A DNA stretch of 64,000 nt, from NCBI GenBank assembly GCA_031841125.1, contig CM063112.1:29290603-29354602 (forward strand), in the 5' to 3' direction. The notes under the pieces are model-generated. The model made no database searches and was not told the DNA's origin. It saw nothing but the letters and a program-made list of their open reading frames with translations. Below, one piece after another: positions 46,997 to 56,548 of this stretch (positions are counted from its first letter, which is position 1; each line of letters begins with the position of its first letter). This DNA comes from Acanthococcus lagerstroemiae (taxonomy: Eukaryota; Arthropoda; Insecta; Hemiptera; Eriococcidae). A program made the position numbers and the translations under genes.

Positions 46997-47306
46997 CAGG
47001 GTGTCTACAGACTCTTCAAAAATATTTTTCTTGACTTTCTCCTGACCTCCTTTTTGGCGCCACTTTGGCATAAGACAGTTGATACGTTATGCGAGTTGAG
47101 TTGTCAAGAAAGGGAGGAAAAGGGTTCCTGTACGAATTTATTACGTCCATAGAATATTATTTCTTAATTTTCATTTATTCATATTACGGGATTTTCAACG
47201 GACTCTTCCATTGGATGGTAATTTACTAATTTTTTCCGGACCTTTTAGTTGAATTTCTCGAAATTTCTTGACGTTTTCCTGACTTCCTGACCTTGTAGAC
47301 ACCCTG
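46997..47306. mobile_element. TIR element with CAGGGTGTCTACA ends (310 bp)
   Basis: Left end CAGGGTGTCTACAGACTC, right end (opposite strand) CAGGGTGTCTACAAGGTC. Flanking ATAGT occurs on both sides (46992-46996, 47307-47311), suggesting a 5-bp duplication. Both halves carry TTGACTTTCTCCTGACCTCC / TTGACGTTTTCCTGACTTCC words. Related right-end-like words occur near 58873-58935. Confidence 0.7.
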
Positions 47307-47326
47307 ATAGTGTACGGATGTTGGCA

Positions 47327-48254
47327 CGAGGGATGCCCCATAAGTAAGGTACAAGAAATTCTATAAAATTGCAAAAATTTACTAAATCGAAAAATCATAC
47401 AAGATTGTGAAAGTAGACTCTATTAGCTATTTTTCAACGTAATTTCCGCCCATTTCGATACAATTTTCCCACCGCTCATTCAGTTTAAAAATGTTTTCTT
47501 CATAAAATTGTATACGCTGGACTTTGAAAAATGTCTCGACTTCTGCTTTTTCTTCATCGTTTTTAAACTTCATTCCTCCGAGATGTTGTTTGAGGGGGCT
47601 GAGCAGATAGTAATCCGATAGTACAAAGTCAGAACTGTGTGAAGTGTCGCCCATTACTTCCATCCCGCTCCGTTTTGGTTTATGCTGAGGAGTCAGCTGT
47701 TTAGGCACCTAGCGTGCGCAACTTTTCGAAATTGTAGGTTTCCCTGCACAATTTGGTGAACAACTGACTTAGTAAATTCGCTGCTTCTGCAGTTTCACGA
47801 ATTTTCAAACTCCGATCGGTGTAAACGAGCTCATCAATGCGACAAATCGCCTGTTCGTTGACCTCGATGCTTGGTCGCTCTCTTCGAGGATTACGTATCC
47901 GCCAAATTTACGACACCGGGATTGAATTTGTCACACCATACTGGTACTTATTTTCGAGAAATGGCATTCCCACATACACTGTTTTAATTCTACTAAAAAT
48001 CTGTTTTCTTTTTGTTTCTGTTTTTCTTGTCCGCAGTAAAACCGAATTTTTTGCGTATTTTGAGTGGCGTGTACACTTCAGTCAAGACTAGTGTTCGTTC
48101 AATTTTTGAAACCATACTACCCTGCAGACAATGAACCACTCTTATCGGCAGATGTTAGCCAAGCCTTCCCTGCTTCACTATGCGAAATTTCAAGTTTCTC
48201 TCCCGTGGTTCGTCGTATAGAAAAATGTGTACCTTACTTATAAGTAATCCCTCG
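47327..48254 (-). mobile_element. Internally deleted mariner element with dead transposase
   Basis: Inverted ends (left CGAGGGATGCCCCATAAGTA, right on the opposite strand CGAGGGATTACTTATAAGTA) continue as AGGTACA. TA follows the right end and CA precedes the left. On the minus strand the N-terminal helix-turn-helix part reads DELVYTDRSLKIRETAEAAN (about 47900-47770). After a frameshift comes HQIVQGNLQFRKV, then PKQLTPQHKPKR. The frame then jumps straight to the C-terminal SDYYLLSPLKQHLGGMKF and CIEMGGNYVEK (47427-47708). The middle of the protein, including the catalytic aspartates (D,D34D) and the DNARPH motif, is deleted. Its 928 bp compares with about 1.3 kb for intact mariners. Confidence 0.85.
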
Positions 48255-48724
48255 TATGTTCCCATAGCAAAATCCCAATATAATTCATACTAATGATTTT
48301 CAAGCCGATTTTGTACCCTGGTCATCGACTCCTCTTGGGCTAAGACGCAATTCCCAAACAGCCCCTTCGTATTCAAACGTTTGAGACATCGAAAAATAAT
48401 TGGTTTCACCGAATTACTGACGAAATTTCACTTCGGAACAGTTTATCACCGCAGTTTTCATAGGCACCTCTATTAGAGCATTGAACTAAAGTTAGAGATG
48501 GTTTCCAAACACGTCATTTTATGTGGTCACATTCGACGCTCCGCACAGAACGTGAAAGTGACATAGACAGAAAACTTCACTTAGGTAAAATGTTCGTCAA
48601 GGTCTCTAATGCAAACTTCGAGCATCAGCTGATCTGGTCGCTCAGCAGTGCCAACACTCAGAAAACTCGTGAATCTCCCGAATAGCCCCTCGATTCCCAA
48701 ATAGCCCCAATTCACAGTATGCAA

Positions 48725-49285
48725 GAATATGCGCTTATTGTAAAAATATGCAAAAATATGCTCCTACATACAGGGAATTTTCTGATTCGTGAAGATCTAT
48801 CTGATCGATATTCACAATTCGCGAATGTACGCAAAAGAATCGCTGCAGGTGAATGCCATAGAAAACAACATAATTCTGCTTACTAATTTGGACGAAAACA
48901 GGACATGGGAGAGATGAAGAGGAAAAAAGTTATCCAAAAATCCAAAATTAAGCTCATCTGATAGAAAGTGAAAAGAGCTACAACTTTTGTTCTCTGCATT
49001 TTTTCATAAAAATCAATATCAGACGCGTGAAATACTTTCATGGGCACGCATTTTTATGGTATATTTACACGTATTCTGTTTTGGTACTCGACACTATAGC
49101 GTCTCTGGAGGAAAGTACATTCGAGAGTAAGGTTTGCTAAGGAAAAACATGCATCTTCATATTTTGCCTCGCCCTGCAGATAAGTTATAAGCAGACGAAA
49201 TTTTCAACAGACTCTCCTGAAAAATGTATTTTCTGTTAGTACCTACAAATGTCCATGAGACCATCGATATCAAAGAAGTTAGCTA
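48725..49285. other. Unassigned stretch
   Basis: Begins with AATATGCGC/AATATGC words that also flank the left side of the 45876-48717 element. The remainder is AT-rich without a gene. Confidence 0.35.
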
Positions 49286-49288
49286 ATT

Positions 49289-49447
49289 AGGGTACTAGAT
49301 CACACGTGGGTATAATCGGACGCCATCTTGGTAGCAAAAAGTAGTACACAATAAGCCGAGTGTAAGCGAGCAGCCTGTTGTTTACTGTTTACTTCTTTTT
49401 GCTACCAAGATGGCGTCTGATTATACCCATATGTGATCTAGTACTCT
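49289..49447. mobile_element. Foldback MITE with ~53-bp arms
   Basis: The arm GGGTACTAGATCACACGTGG continues through GGTATAATCGGACGCCATCT to AGCAAAAAG. It is repeated inverted after a ~50-bp spacer, with only about five mismatches. No coding frame. Flanking duplication is unclear. The high arm identity suggests a fairly recent element. Confidence 0.85.
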
Positions 49448-49566
49448 ATCAAAATTAATGAACAAGCCTGATTATTGTTGATTTCCACCAATTCCATTCA
49501 ACTCAATACTAAAAATATCAACAATAATCAATAATTTTGTGATTAAGGATTATGAAGTGTTGCGAT

Positions 49567-49798
49567 AATTGAAAGGTTCATGGGAAAAACAACCTTAGCC
49601 AGTTTTGAAATTCCGACTTTGCAGACAGATAGCGCTGTATCTACAGCCATTATTCTCCAACATGTAGTGCATTTGAACAAGGCAATATCTGCCGGCAAAC
49701 TCACGCTGAAGTTCACCTATCTGACGAGAACTTATAGTGCTATCTGTCGGTAAAGTTGAAATTTCAAAACTAAGGTTTTTCACGTAAGCCCTTCAATT
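49567..49798. mobile_element. Foldback MITE with ~65-70-bp arms (232 bp)
   Basis: The left arm starts AATTGAAAGGTTCATGGG and includes AACCTTAGCCAGTTTTGAAA and CAGACAGATAGCGCT. The right arm on the opposite strand starts AATTGAAGGGCTTACGTG and includes AACCTTAGTTTTGAAATT and CGACAGATAGCACT. The open frame 49595-49783 is the palindrome read through. Confidence 0.8.
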
Positions 49799-49799
49799 A

Positions 49800-50655
49800 A
49801 ACTGGTTGAAAGTCATTATCAAAACTTAAGTCAGTGATACCTCAACAAATATCCGGCGAGTTTCATTTGCGGAAAAAGAAACATTTCATTTGTATAAAAA
49901 TTTTGGTTTTGCTCGCTTAAGGTATCCCAGGCTCACATAATCGACTAAATATGTTCTTCAACATATGAACTCCATACGTGCGCAACTGTTTTCGTCTTTT
50001 TCACGGCTTTTAGTCGCTTCCGCCTCGGGGTAGCGTTGTTTGTATCCTGATATAAGTTTCCGTTTTTGATATTTCATTAAGATGTGTGACAGATGTGACG
50101 CGTACTGCTGCTTAAAATGACGTCAATGGTAGCTGGGTCCATCAAACGAGCAGGATGTGCCCACAAAGACGGAGGAAATGTGAAATCAAGTTCAATAGAA
50201 ATAGATATAGTCGTTAACAAAGTAATCAGTAAATGGGGTCACCTAATCGCTTGTCACAGCTCATGAGTTTTCTTGCCGCACATGTTAACTAGTAGAGATA
50301 TCTCTTTGTCCACAACTGAAATGTTTATCGCAATCGATACACAAAAACACGGGCTATATTCATCTTAATTTCCATATTTATCTTAATTTCCGCAAATGAT
50401 ATGCTCTCCAACGTCAATCATCGCTTCAGGATACTAATCAAAACTATGTGTTCGGTTTACTAACATTCGCCAGCATGCTCGAATTGTTTTACTAAAAACA
50501 TTTTATACTTGGTAAGACTTATACCAAAAAATATCGCGCAAGTACACTCATTTAATAAGAGAACAAGAAAGCCTATGTATTTTAATCGCTAACATTTTAC
50601 TGTTTGATTTCTACAATGGATCAAATAATTTTGTACATAAAGCCTACTTTACGTA
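49800..50655. other. Unassigned stretch, no gene recognised
   Basis: Repeat-poor, mixed composition. No recognisable domain in any frame. Confidence 0.3.
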
Positions 50656-50659
50656 TTAC

Positions 50660-51350
50660 AGGGGTCGTTCAATAAGTAAACTGACAAACTGTTCTAGAGG
50701 GGTAAATAGGACTAGAACGATTGGACAAACGGGTTTGCGGATTAATACAACCTGTGTCTGCTACCAGGTAAACAGGTTGTGTGTTACAATGGGCCACCGG
50801 TTGTTTTCTAGTGAGCTCATGGAGAATCGTGCATGAACCGCTCTAGCCCTTTTTATCCGCGGACGAATCAGTTCGAAAACGAGCGCAAAGTGTCGACACA
50901 AAACCGCGCAGCGGTAGGCCAATTGTAGTTCCAACACCCGAACTAAAAGATCGTCGAAGGGATGATTTCGGCGGACACTCGATGCGGGATATTATTCAGA
51001 ACTGCTAAAAAATCGTAAGAAAAGAGACTATCTCGCGTGGCATAATTTTACAGCAAGACAATGCCACTCCCACAGCGCAGCCTCCACGTAAATTACGTCT
51101 ATGAAAAAATGATTTACGTGGTCAGGTTTTTGAAGACAGCGAAAAAATGAAATGCAGTTGTCCAATCCTGACTCCGTGCGTAGCAAAAATAATAATTCTT
51201 TTCCAGCGGAATCGAACAGTTTGTCAAGAGTTGGGATACGTGCATTGAATTAAGGGGAGATTACGTAGAAAAACGAGGTATTCATGAAAGCAATAAACTG
51301 ATTTTTACTGCAGTTATGCATGTTTGTTCGTTTGCTTATTGAACGACCGT
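50660..51350 (+). mobile_element. Second deleted mariner element, plus strand
   Basis: Inverted ends GGTCGTTCAATAAGTAAAC (left) and, opposite strand, GGTCGTTCAATAAGCAAAC (right). Inside, on the plus strand, recognisable mariner transposase pieces occur in broken frames. These are RSGRPIVVPTPELKDR (about 50925), YYSELLKN (about 50989), RGIILQQDNATPTAQP (about 51036-51080, retaining the DN catalytic aspartate region) and FSSGIEQFVKSWDTCIELRG then DYVEK (about 51205-51272). Large deletions and frameshifts make it inactive. At about 0.69 kb it is half the usual length. Its TIRs differ from those of 47327-48254, so the two are separate lineages. Confidence 0.85.
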
Positions 51351-51605
51351 CGCAGTTCATGTTTAGTTGACTCAGAAAATCACTGGTATACTCAAATTTT
51401 TCTATCAAGATTTCAAACAGTTTGATACGATAATGTGCATGATCTTTACACATTTCATAAGAAACATCCACTGGTATACATTGTAATCAAAATTATTCTA
51501 TTATTAGATGAGTGTAGATAGACTGAACCTCGCTGTGCATGTAATTTACTTTACGCATTAGTTGATATTCAGTCCAGGGATGAGAACCAGAACTAGGAGT
51601 TGTTT

Positions 51606-51821
51606 CAGGAACACATACCAAAGCTTTCATTTTGTTATTTAGAACTGGAATTAGAAATGGCATCAGTAGTGTTTCTTGAGCGTGCAAAAATCCATAAAAA
51701 ACAGGAACCGTGTTTACTTATTTTGAAAGGAAACCAAAACCCAGTTGTAATCCAATCACTGATAGAACTTGGACAATGTTACATTGTTGACAGAATATCG
51801 CACTTCATAGCCACTCAATAA
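51606..51821 (+). CDS. Candidate terminal exon, plus strand, unidentified
   Basis: An acceptor-like GTTGTTTCAG ends at about 51608, and the frame then reads EHIPKLSFCYLELELEMASV, followed by VFLERAKIHKKQEPCLLILK and GNQNPVVIQSLIELGQCYIV, to a stop at 51819-51821. The alternating hydrophobic pattern is protein-like, and an AATAAA-like ATAATAAA follows at once. A rival reading lies on the opposite strand over 51493-51714 (KALVCVPETTPSSGSHPWTE, then YQLMRKVNYMHSEVQSIYTH). It is equally open and also looks protein-like. At most one is real. I recognise neither. The hAT-like insertion at 51829 abuts the plus-strand stop. Confidence 0.3.
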   Translation, partial: QEHIPKLSFCYLELELEMASVVFLERAKIHKKQEPCLLILKGNQNPVVIQSLIELGQCYIVDRISHFIATQ

Positions 51822-51828
51822 TAAACCA

Positions 51829-52229
51829 CATAAGCGCTGATTTTTCTAAATTTACGTGGGTGAGTACTGACTGCCGTTTCCCCTTTATCTTTGTCCCCCT
51901 GGCCTCCTTCCCCAAAAGGCAATATGGGTGTCAAAATGCAGGATTTTTCCAGATAGTTACATTTAGCGCAATTTTCACGCATTTACAAACATCCTGAAAA
52001 ATGATTTTATAAAAACACATTTGGATAAACTGAAAACATAAAAGAACATCACAGTAGAATACGAGTGTATTATCTTTAATTCTGAAACAAACCCATGTTA
52101 AATTTGGCTTTTTTTCCTCAGTATTTTTCTATTTTTCTTCTTTTTTTTTTTAATGCGGGTGATTTCACCCACGTATTTTTTTACACGGGTGATCATTCAC
52201 CCACACACCCACTTAAGTCAGCGCCTATG
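51829..52229. mobile_element. hAT-like element with CATAxGCGCTGA ends, exact 8-bp TSD
   Basis: Left end CATAAGCGCTGA, right end (opposite strand) CATAGGCGCTGACTTAAG. ATAAACCA is duplicated exactly at 51821-51828 and 52230-52237. Inside, CACGGGTG and GGGTGATTTCACCCACG words form a subterminal inverted patch near 52155-52210. No transposase. Another copy ends at position 19 of the window. Confidence 0.85.
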
Positions 52230-52237
52230 ATAAACCA

Positions 52238-52703
52238 ACTTATGCGAGAATACTGACAATAAAACACTGTACAAGATCTAGGCCCTAGTATTCTCAGCCC
52301 CCATCCCTAACTACTACATACTAGAAACCAAAACAAGAACCACATCCAAGATTATCAAAGACTAATATCAAAACTCATATTTTCAGTTTTTGGAAGTTTT
52401 GGAACACATTTAAAACCACCACAATTAAGTCCGGTCGGAAAAAAATCGTCCAAGTGCCAAAAATACCCCCCTCCTCCGTAAAACACGTCTTTCATCTTTG
52501 CATCAAAATGTTGGACTTACAAAGGTGCGCTCTTGAGAACATTATGGAAAGGATACAATTAGGTTTTCGAGCGATGGAATCGCACTGGCAGATTGGCGAT
52601 ACTTCGGACTTTATCTACCATTGATAATTGCGATTTTCGTATGTTGGGCACTTAGACAATTTTCTTCGGAAAGGACTCTGTTATTTAAACAGGGCCAAGA
52701 GTA
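52238..52703. other. Unassigned stretch
   Basis: Repeat-poor, no gene recognised. Confidence 0.3.
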
Positions 52704-53255
52704 TACAGTGAGACTCCCGTTTATCCGACACTAAAAATCTTCTCCCTATGATCCGACAATTCAATTATTCGACGCTTCTCCGTATGATCTGACAGTGACA
52801 TGAACTGTACATTTTTGTTCTATTGTATGCACGAGTAGGGGAGGATGGGGAGAATTGAGACAATGCGCATTTAGCCGACTAAAAGCTGTACATGGTAATA
52901 CTGGATCGCATATTCATCACTACATTACCACAAAAAAAAGTTTCAGTTCTATCGATTAGTAGCTGTGATTTTGATAACGTGATCCGAAATGTGGTAATTT
53001 TGTAGTTTCGAGCATTTGGAAAAAAGCGTTTACATTAAAAAAAAGAAATGGTACTTGCCAAGTACGTAAGCAGGGACGTACCGATAGAGGGTAAGGGGCA
53101 ACTCCCCCCCCCCCTGTAAGAACTTTTCACTCAGCAGTAGGGAAAATTTACCATTTCGGTCAGGCAAGTTGGGAAAATCCAACAAGGTTTATTTATTTTT
53201 TCTTCCTTTCTTTCTTTCTTTTCTTTGATACTTGGGAATTGAGTTGAGAAGTTGG

Positions 53256-53751
53256 CAGTGCCGGATTTCCCATTAGGCAGACACAGCGGCCGCCTTCGGC
53301 GCGAAATTTTTGCATCACATTTTAAAGGATTGACCAAAAATTCACGCCGTGAAAAAATCGATAACAAAATTCGTTCCGTGAAAAACTGATCAAAATTCAC
53401 AGCCTCAAAAAAATCGATGTACTATTCTTTTTGACTTTTTGTAAAATGCGAATGTAGAATAAACATTCTTCTGTGATTACTACTAAAAATATTTGTTTTC
53501 GAAACAAAATAAAAGAAAATTAGACAGTAGCGAGTACAAAAAATAATTTCAGAGCGAGGGGGATCCAAATGAAAAATGTCAGAAAAATGTTATAGAAAAA
53601 ATATAATAAAGAAGTTGCGAGGTAAATACATTCGATATTTCAGGGGTGGGGATCCGGACCACTCCTCCCTGTATCCGCCCCTGAAACAAGGTACTGGCAC
53701 GGCGCGAGAAAACAAACCGCTTTCAGCACGAAATACCCTAATCCGGCTCTG
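53256..53751. mobile_element. hAT-like element (496 bp) with exact 8-bp TSD
   Basis: Left end CAGTGCCGGATTTCCC, right end (opposite strand) CAGAGCCGGATTAGGG. GAAGTTGG is duplicated exactly at 53248-53255 and 53752-53759. The interior carries repeated TTCACGCCGTGAAAAAATCG / TTCGTTCCGTGAAAAACTGA words and no transposase. Confidence 0.85.
53641..53683. repeat. Very short palindromic TIR remnant
   Basis: CAGGGGTGGGGATCC at the left faces GTATCCGCCCCTG at the right across about 15 bp. These are the same kind of ends as the hAT-like elements, reduced to 43 bp. No TSD is visible. Confidence 0.5.
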
Positions 53752-54286
53752 GAAGTTGGAAAAACCCAACAAGTCAAATGGTTTTTCTTCTTTTGCTTTG
53801 ATACTTGGGAATTTCGAGTTGAGTCAGTTGAAAAAATCCAATAAGTCAAAAGGTTTTCCTTTTTTTGCCTCGAGGTAGCCCATGTACATCTTCATACTGA
53901 TTTAAAAAAAAAGTGTTATTGGATACACCCCATTTCCCAACTGTGTCGGATAAGCGGAAGTTTACTGAAATCATACAGAACTGGAACTATAATATAAATG
54001 GAACCTGTAGAGAGAATCATGGTTTTCACCTCTGAGTTGAAGTTACTTATTAGAAACATTATCAGTGCTTATGGTTATCAATTTCCTTTGATATACAGGG
54101 GAAAACCTTACAGTTACATTATTGATTTCTTTTGTTTAATGATTATTATACCTTCACAGTCTTCAGTTTGACAACTATAAACATTATTACTAATAATTTT
54201 CTTAAATCAGGAAATTAAAACAGTTCCTTGCATGACTCAGTCAACAATATTGCTCATCATGTTTACATATTGTACTAGAAACATTT

Positions 54287-54654
54287 GTGACCTGGAACCA
54301 TGAAATGTGCCTCTAGTATCAAAAAAACATTTCCCCCACTTTTTTGACAATTCTTATAGAAAAAATCATGCTCCTTCAAATGAAACAAATCACAGTTTCC
54401 TATTATCATTAATTTTTTGACAAACTGTATTTAAAAATTACATCAAAAGTGTAAAAACATCCTGAAACGGGTCTATGGGAATGACAGAGAACAAGAATTC
54501 GGAACGCGGTTGTCATAGCAACGCGTAAACGCACCAACATAGACGTACACGCTATGTACATCTGTGCATACCACTACCACCATCCCATCTTTACACTCGT
54601 TTATCTCAAAAACTTATTTTCGCACGAGAGGCACATTTCATTATTCCAGATCAC
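54287..54654 (+). mobile_element. MITE, copy 1 of a two-copy family (368 bp)
   Basis: Ends GTGACCTGGAACCATGAAAT (left) and, opposite strand, GTGATCTGGAATAATGAAAT (right). It aligns along its full length with 60979-61366 in the same direction (for example TTGACAATTCTTATAGAAAA, AGAACAAGAATTCG, CTATGTACATC). Non-coding. Confidence 0.85.
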
Positions 54655-54659
54655 ACTTA

Positions 54660-55695
54660 TCTAGTAATACTTATGCTACCTTTCAATTTGAATGATATTC
54701 ATTCTAGTTGATTTTGAGTTCATTTATAACAGTATATTAGAATTTTTCCACCGAAGGACATTCAATTGTTCAATTTGTACAGCTAATCAAATCATATTGT
54801 GCATCCTATTATCCTTTATCTTATTAGAAACATTTAGCAGTATGCATTCGAATGAATAATCAAAGACTTTCCTCTATCAGATTTCTACATTTTAGAAAAC
54901 AGTCGGCAAATACGTTGAATTTGCTCTTTTTTATAGCTTATGTACTTTTAATGAGCAAATTATGTCTTGTTTTCAGATCCGTGTTGCGAAATGAGATGCA
55001 AATCCATAACTAAAAAACTTCTCAACTGTTTATATACGGACAGTAAATTTTCTATTGGTTTCAAGATTAATGGTTGCTAACATTCCAAATTCCATTACCT
55101 TATTCATTGTTACTGAGAGCATTTATGAAGTCATCCCATTAACAACATCTACATGCATGATTACTGCAAAGACAGTACAAAAGTAGCATACCCTGAGAGG
55201 GCATCAATTGTCAAAAACAGCAAACAGTGAAATCATAGCTAAAATTGCTGAACGCGGCAAATAACATTTTTGCAACGTGGACATCAAGTACATTCTGTCA
55301 AGAATGGTCACTATCAGGTAATGTTCGTTCACATTAGTAAAACAATCACTCTTTCAGCTTGCACTTACTAATCTGACAATGTGATTACAGGAAAAATAAA
55401 ATCAAGATAACACCGGTAATTGGAGCTAACATTTGCTGAACAAATAGACATAGCATAGAGGAGACAAGTGAATTCGCAACTAGTACCATTTACCACTTCG
55501 CTATAACATGGAAGAGAATATGTGTATCTCAAGCAAAGGTGCAACGTGCACAACTACACCTACCATCGTGTTAATAAAGCAATATCACTGGAACGAACTA
55601 AACAATTTCAAATAATACGTTAATACTGGTGGAACGGTAACTGGTACATCTGATAGAATCAAGTCAACACATCCGGCGCCACAGTTCTAGAATTA
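54660..55695. other. Repeat-poor stretch
   Basis: No repeat partner and no recognisable coding frame. A minus-strand GTAAGT-like donor occurs near 55365-55371 without an open frame behind it. Possibly intron or untranslated DNA. Confidence 0.25.
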
Positions 55696-55699
55696 GCTA

Positions 55700-55893
55700 G
55701 AATACAAGTTACTAATATTGCACTTCGAATGTAGAGCCTGTACACTGAATAAAATGTACAAAATAACATACAGATAATATAAAATACCTATACACTGGAT
55801 CGGATTGGTGGCGCTTTCAGTGTTGCCGTTCTTAGTTTGTGCTACGGCAGTGGGGTAACTAGGCAAATGTCTGTTTGGAAAATAAAGTGTTTT

Positions 55894-55924
<31 letters not shown>
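55700..55924 (+). mobile_element. Possible retrocopy ending in AATAAA and a 28-bp poly(A)
   Basis: AATAAA at 55881-55886 is followed 10 bases later by a pure A-run at 55897-55924, the layout of a reverse-transcribed polyadenylated RNA. A weak flanking match, TTAGCTAGAA (about 55693) versus ATAGCTAGGAA (about 55926), could be the target duplication and would make the insert about 225 bp. No parent gene is recognised, and a simple A-run expansion next to a chance AATAAA remains possible. Confidence 0.4.
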
Positions 55925-55926
<2 letters not shown>

Positions 55927-56387
55927 ATAGCTAGGAATTTCCTTCTAGCTACATCCCTTGACCAATGATATTCTAATACTAGTTAAATGTGGCGACTGGC
56001 ACTGGAATATTTTCATAACTTTTCTGAACCACAAGATGAGACTGTAAAGTTACTCGGCATGCAAGACTGTTAATTATGAGTCGGTAGAACTGTGCAATAT
56101 AACATGTTTATCGGATTCAAAGCACTTTTTAACGTTCCTCTAGAACAGAGACATTAACAAACACGATGAGCTAATTTGACGTTTCAGATCTAGTATGTGT
56201 GTGCGCTATCTTCTGAACACATTCGGTTTGATTTGATCACCCTCCATACCCACGGTTTCTTTTAGACAACCAACCCAATACAATATTATCAACAACACGA
56301 AATCGTCACTCGGTGATGTATCAAGAGCATTAACAAAATCTCGCACGAACAGCCGAATTACGTTCTTTCAGCGTGGTAACTTAGTAT

Positions 56388-56548
56388 CAGGGGCGGGCAG
56401 GCAAAACAAAATAGCCCAGGGTATTTTCAAATTTCATTTTTGATATTTTGTCGATCTCACTAGGAGAGGAGGTCACAGTCCAGGCCAACAAGTCTGAGAA
56501 CCATCCAACCCAGGGGCCATTTGCCATTTATCGGCCAGTTTGCCTCTG
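56388..56548. mobile_element. Probable hAT-like MITE (161 bp)
   Basis: Left end CAGGGGCGGGCAGGCAAAAC, right end (opposite strand) CAGAGGCAAACTGGCC. The first five bases of the flanks agree (CTTAG at 56380 and 56549), suggesting a decayed 8-bp duplication. Weaker than the other calls. Confidence 0.45.

Larger units (their letters stand above)
45876..48717. mobile_element. 2.8-kb TA-flanked TIR element hosting two other elements
   Basis: Left end CCATAAACTGGGGC then TACTTAGGGA. Right end (opposite strand) CTGTGAATTGGGGC then TATTTGGGA. The first 14 bases differ only by four transitions, and both ends abut TA (45874-45875, 48718-48719). Inner copies of the GGGGCTATTTGGGAA end occur near 46074 and 48350. 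No transposase of its own is visible. It contains the 46997-47306 element and a mariner. Confidence 0.65.
53071..53880. mobile_element. CAGGGACGTACCGA element, split by a later insertion and truncated
   Basis: 53071-53255 starts CAGGGACGTACCGATAGAGG and aligns with the reverse complement of the right half of 30693-30971 (GGAAAATTTACCATTTCGGT, CAGGCAAGTTGGGAAAATCC). It resumes after the hAT-like insertion at 53752-53880 with GAAAAACCCAACAAGTCAAA. Its far terminus is missing. Confidence 0.65.
52706..53967. mobile_element. Pogo/Tigger-like TIR element with nested insertions
   Basis: Left end CAGTGAGACTCCCGTTTATC then CGACAC. Right end (opposite strand) CAGTAAACTTCCGCTTATCC then GACAC. The CAGTnnnnCTCCnnTTATCCGACA pattern is typical of pogo/Tigger elements. 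TA precedes the left end (52704-52705), but the right flank reads AA, so one side of the duplication has mutated. A second subterminal TCCGACA-rich patch follows at 52755-52800. No transposase remains. Confidence 0.7.

Noticed and set aside
47837..48091. 84-codon plus-strand frame inside the mariner
   Set aside because: Antisense to the mariner transposase N-terminal region.
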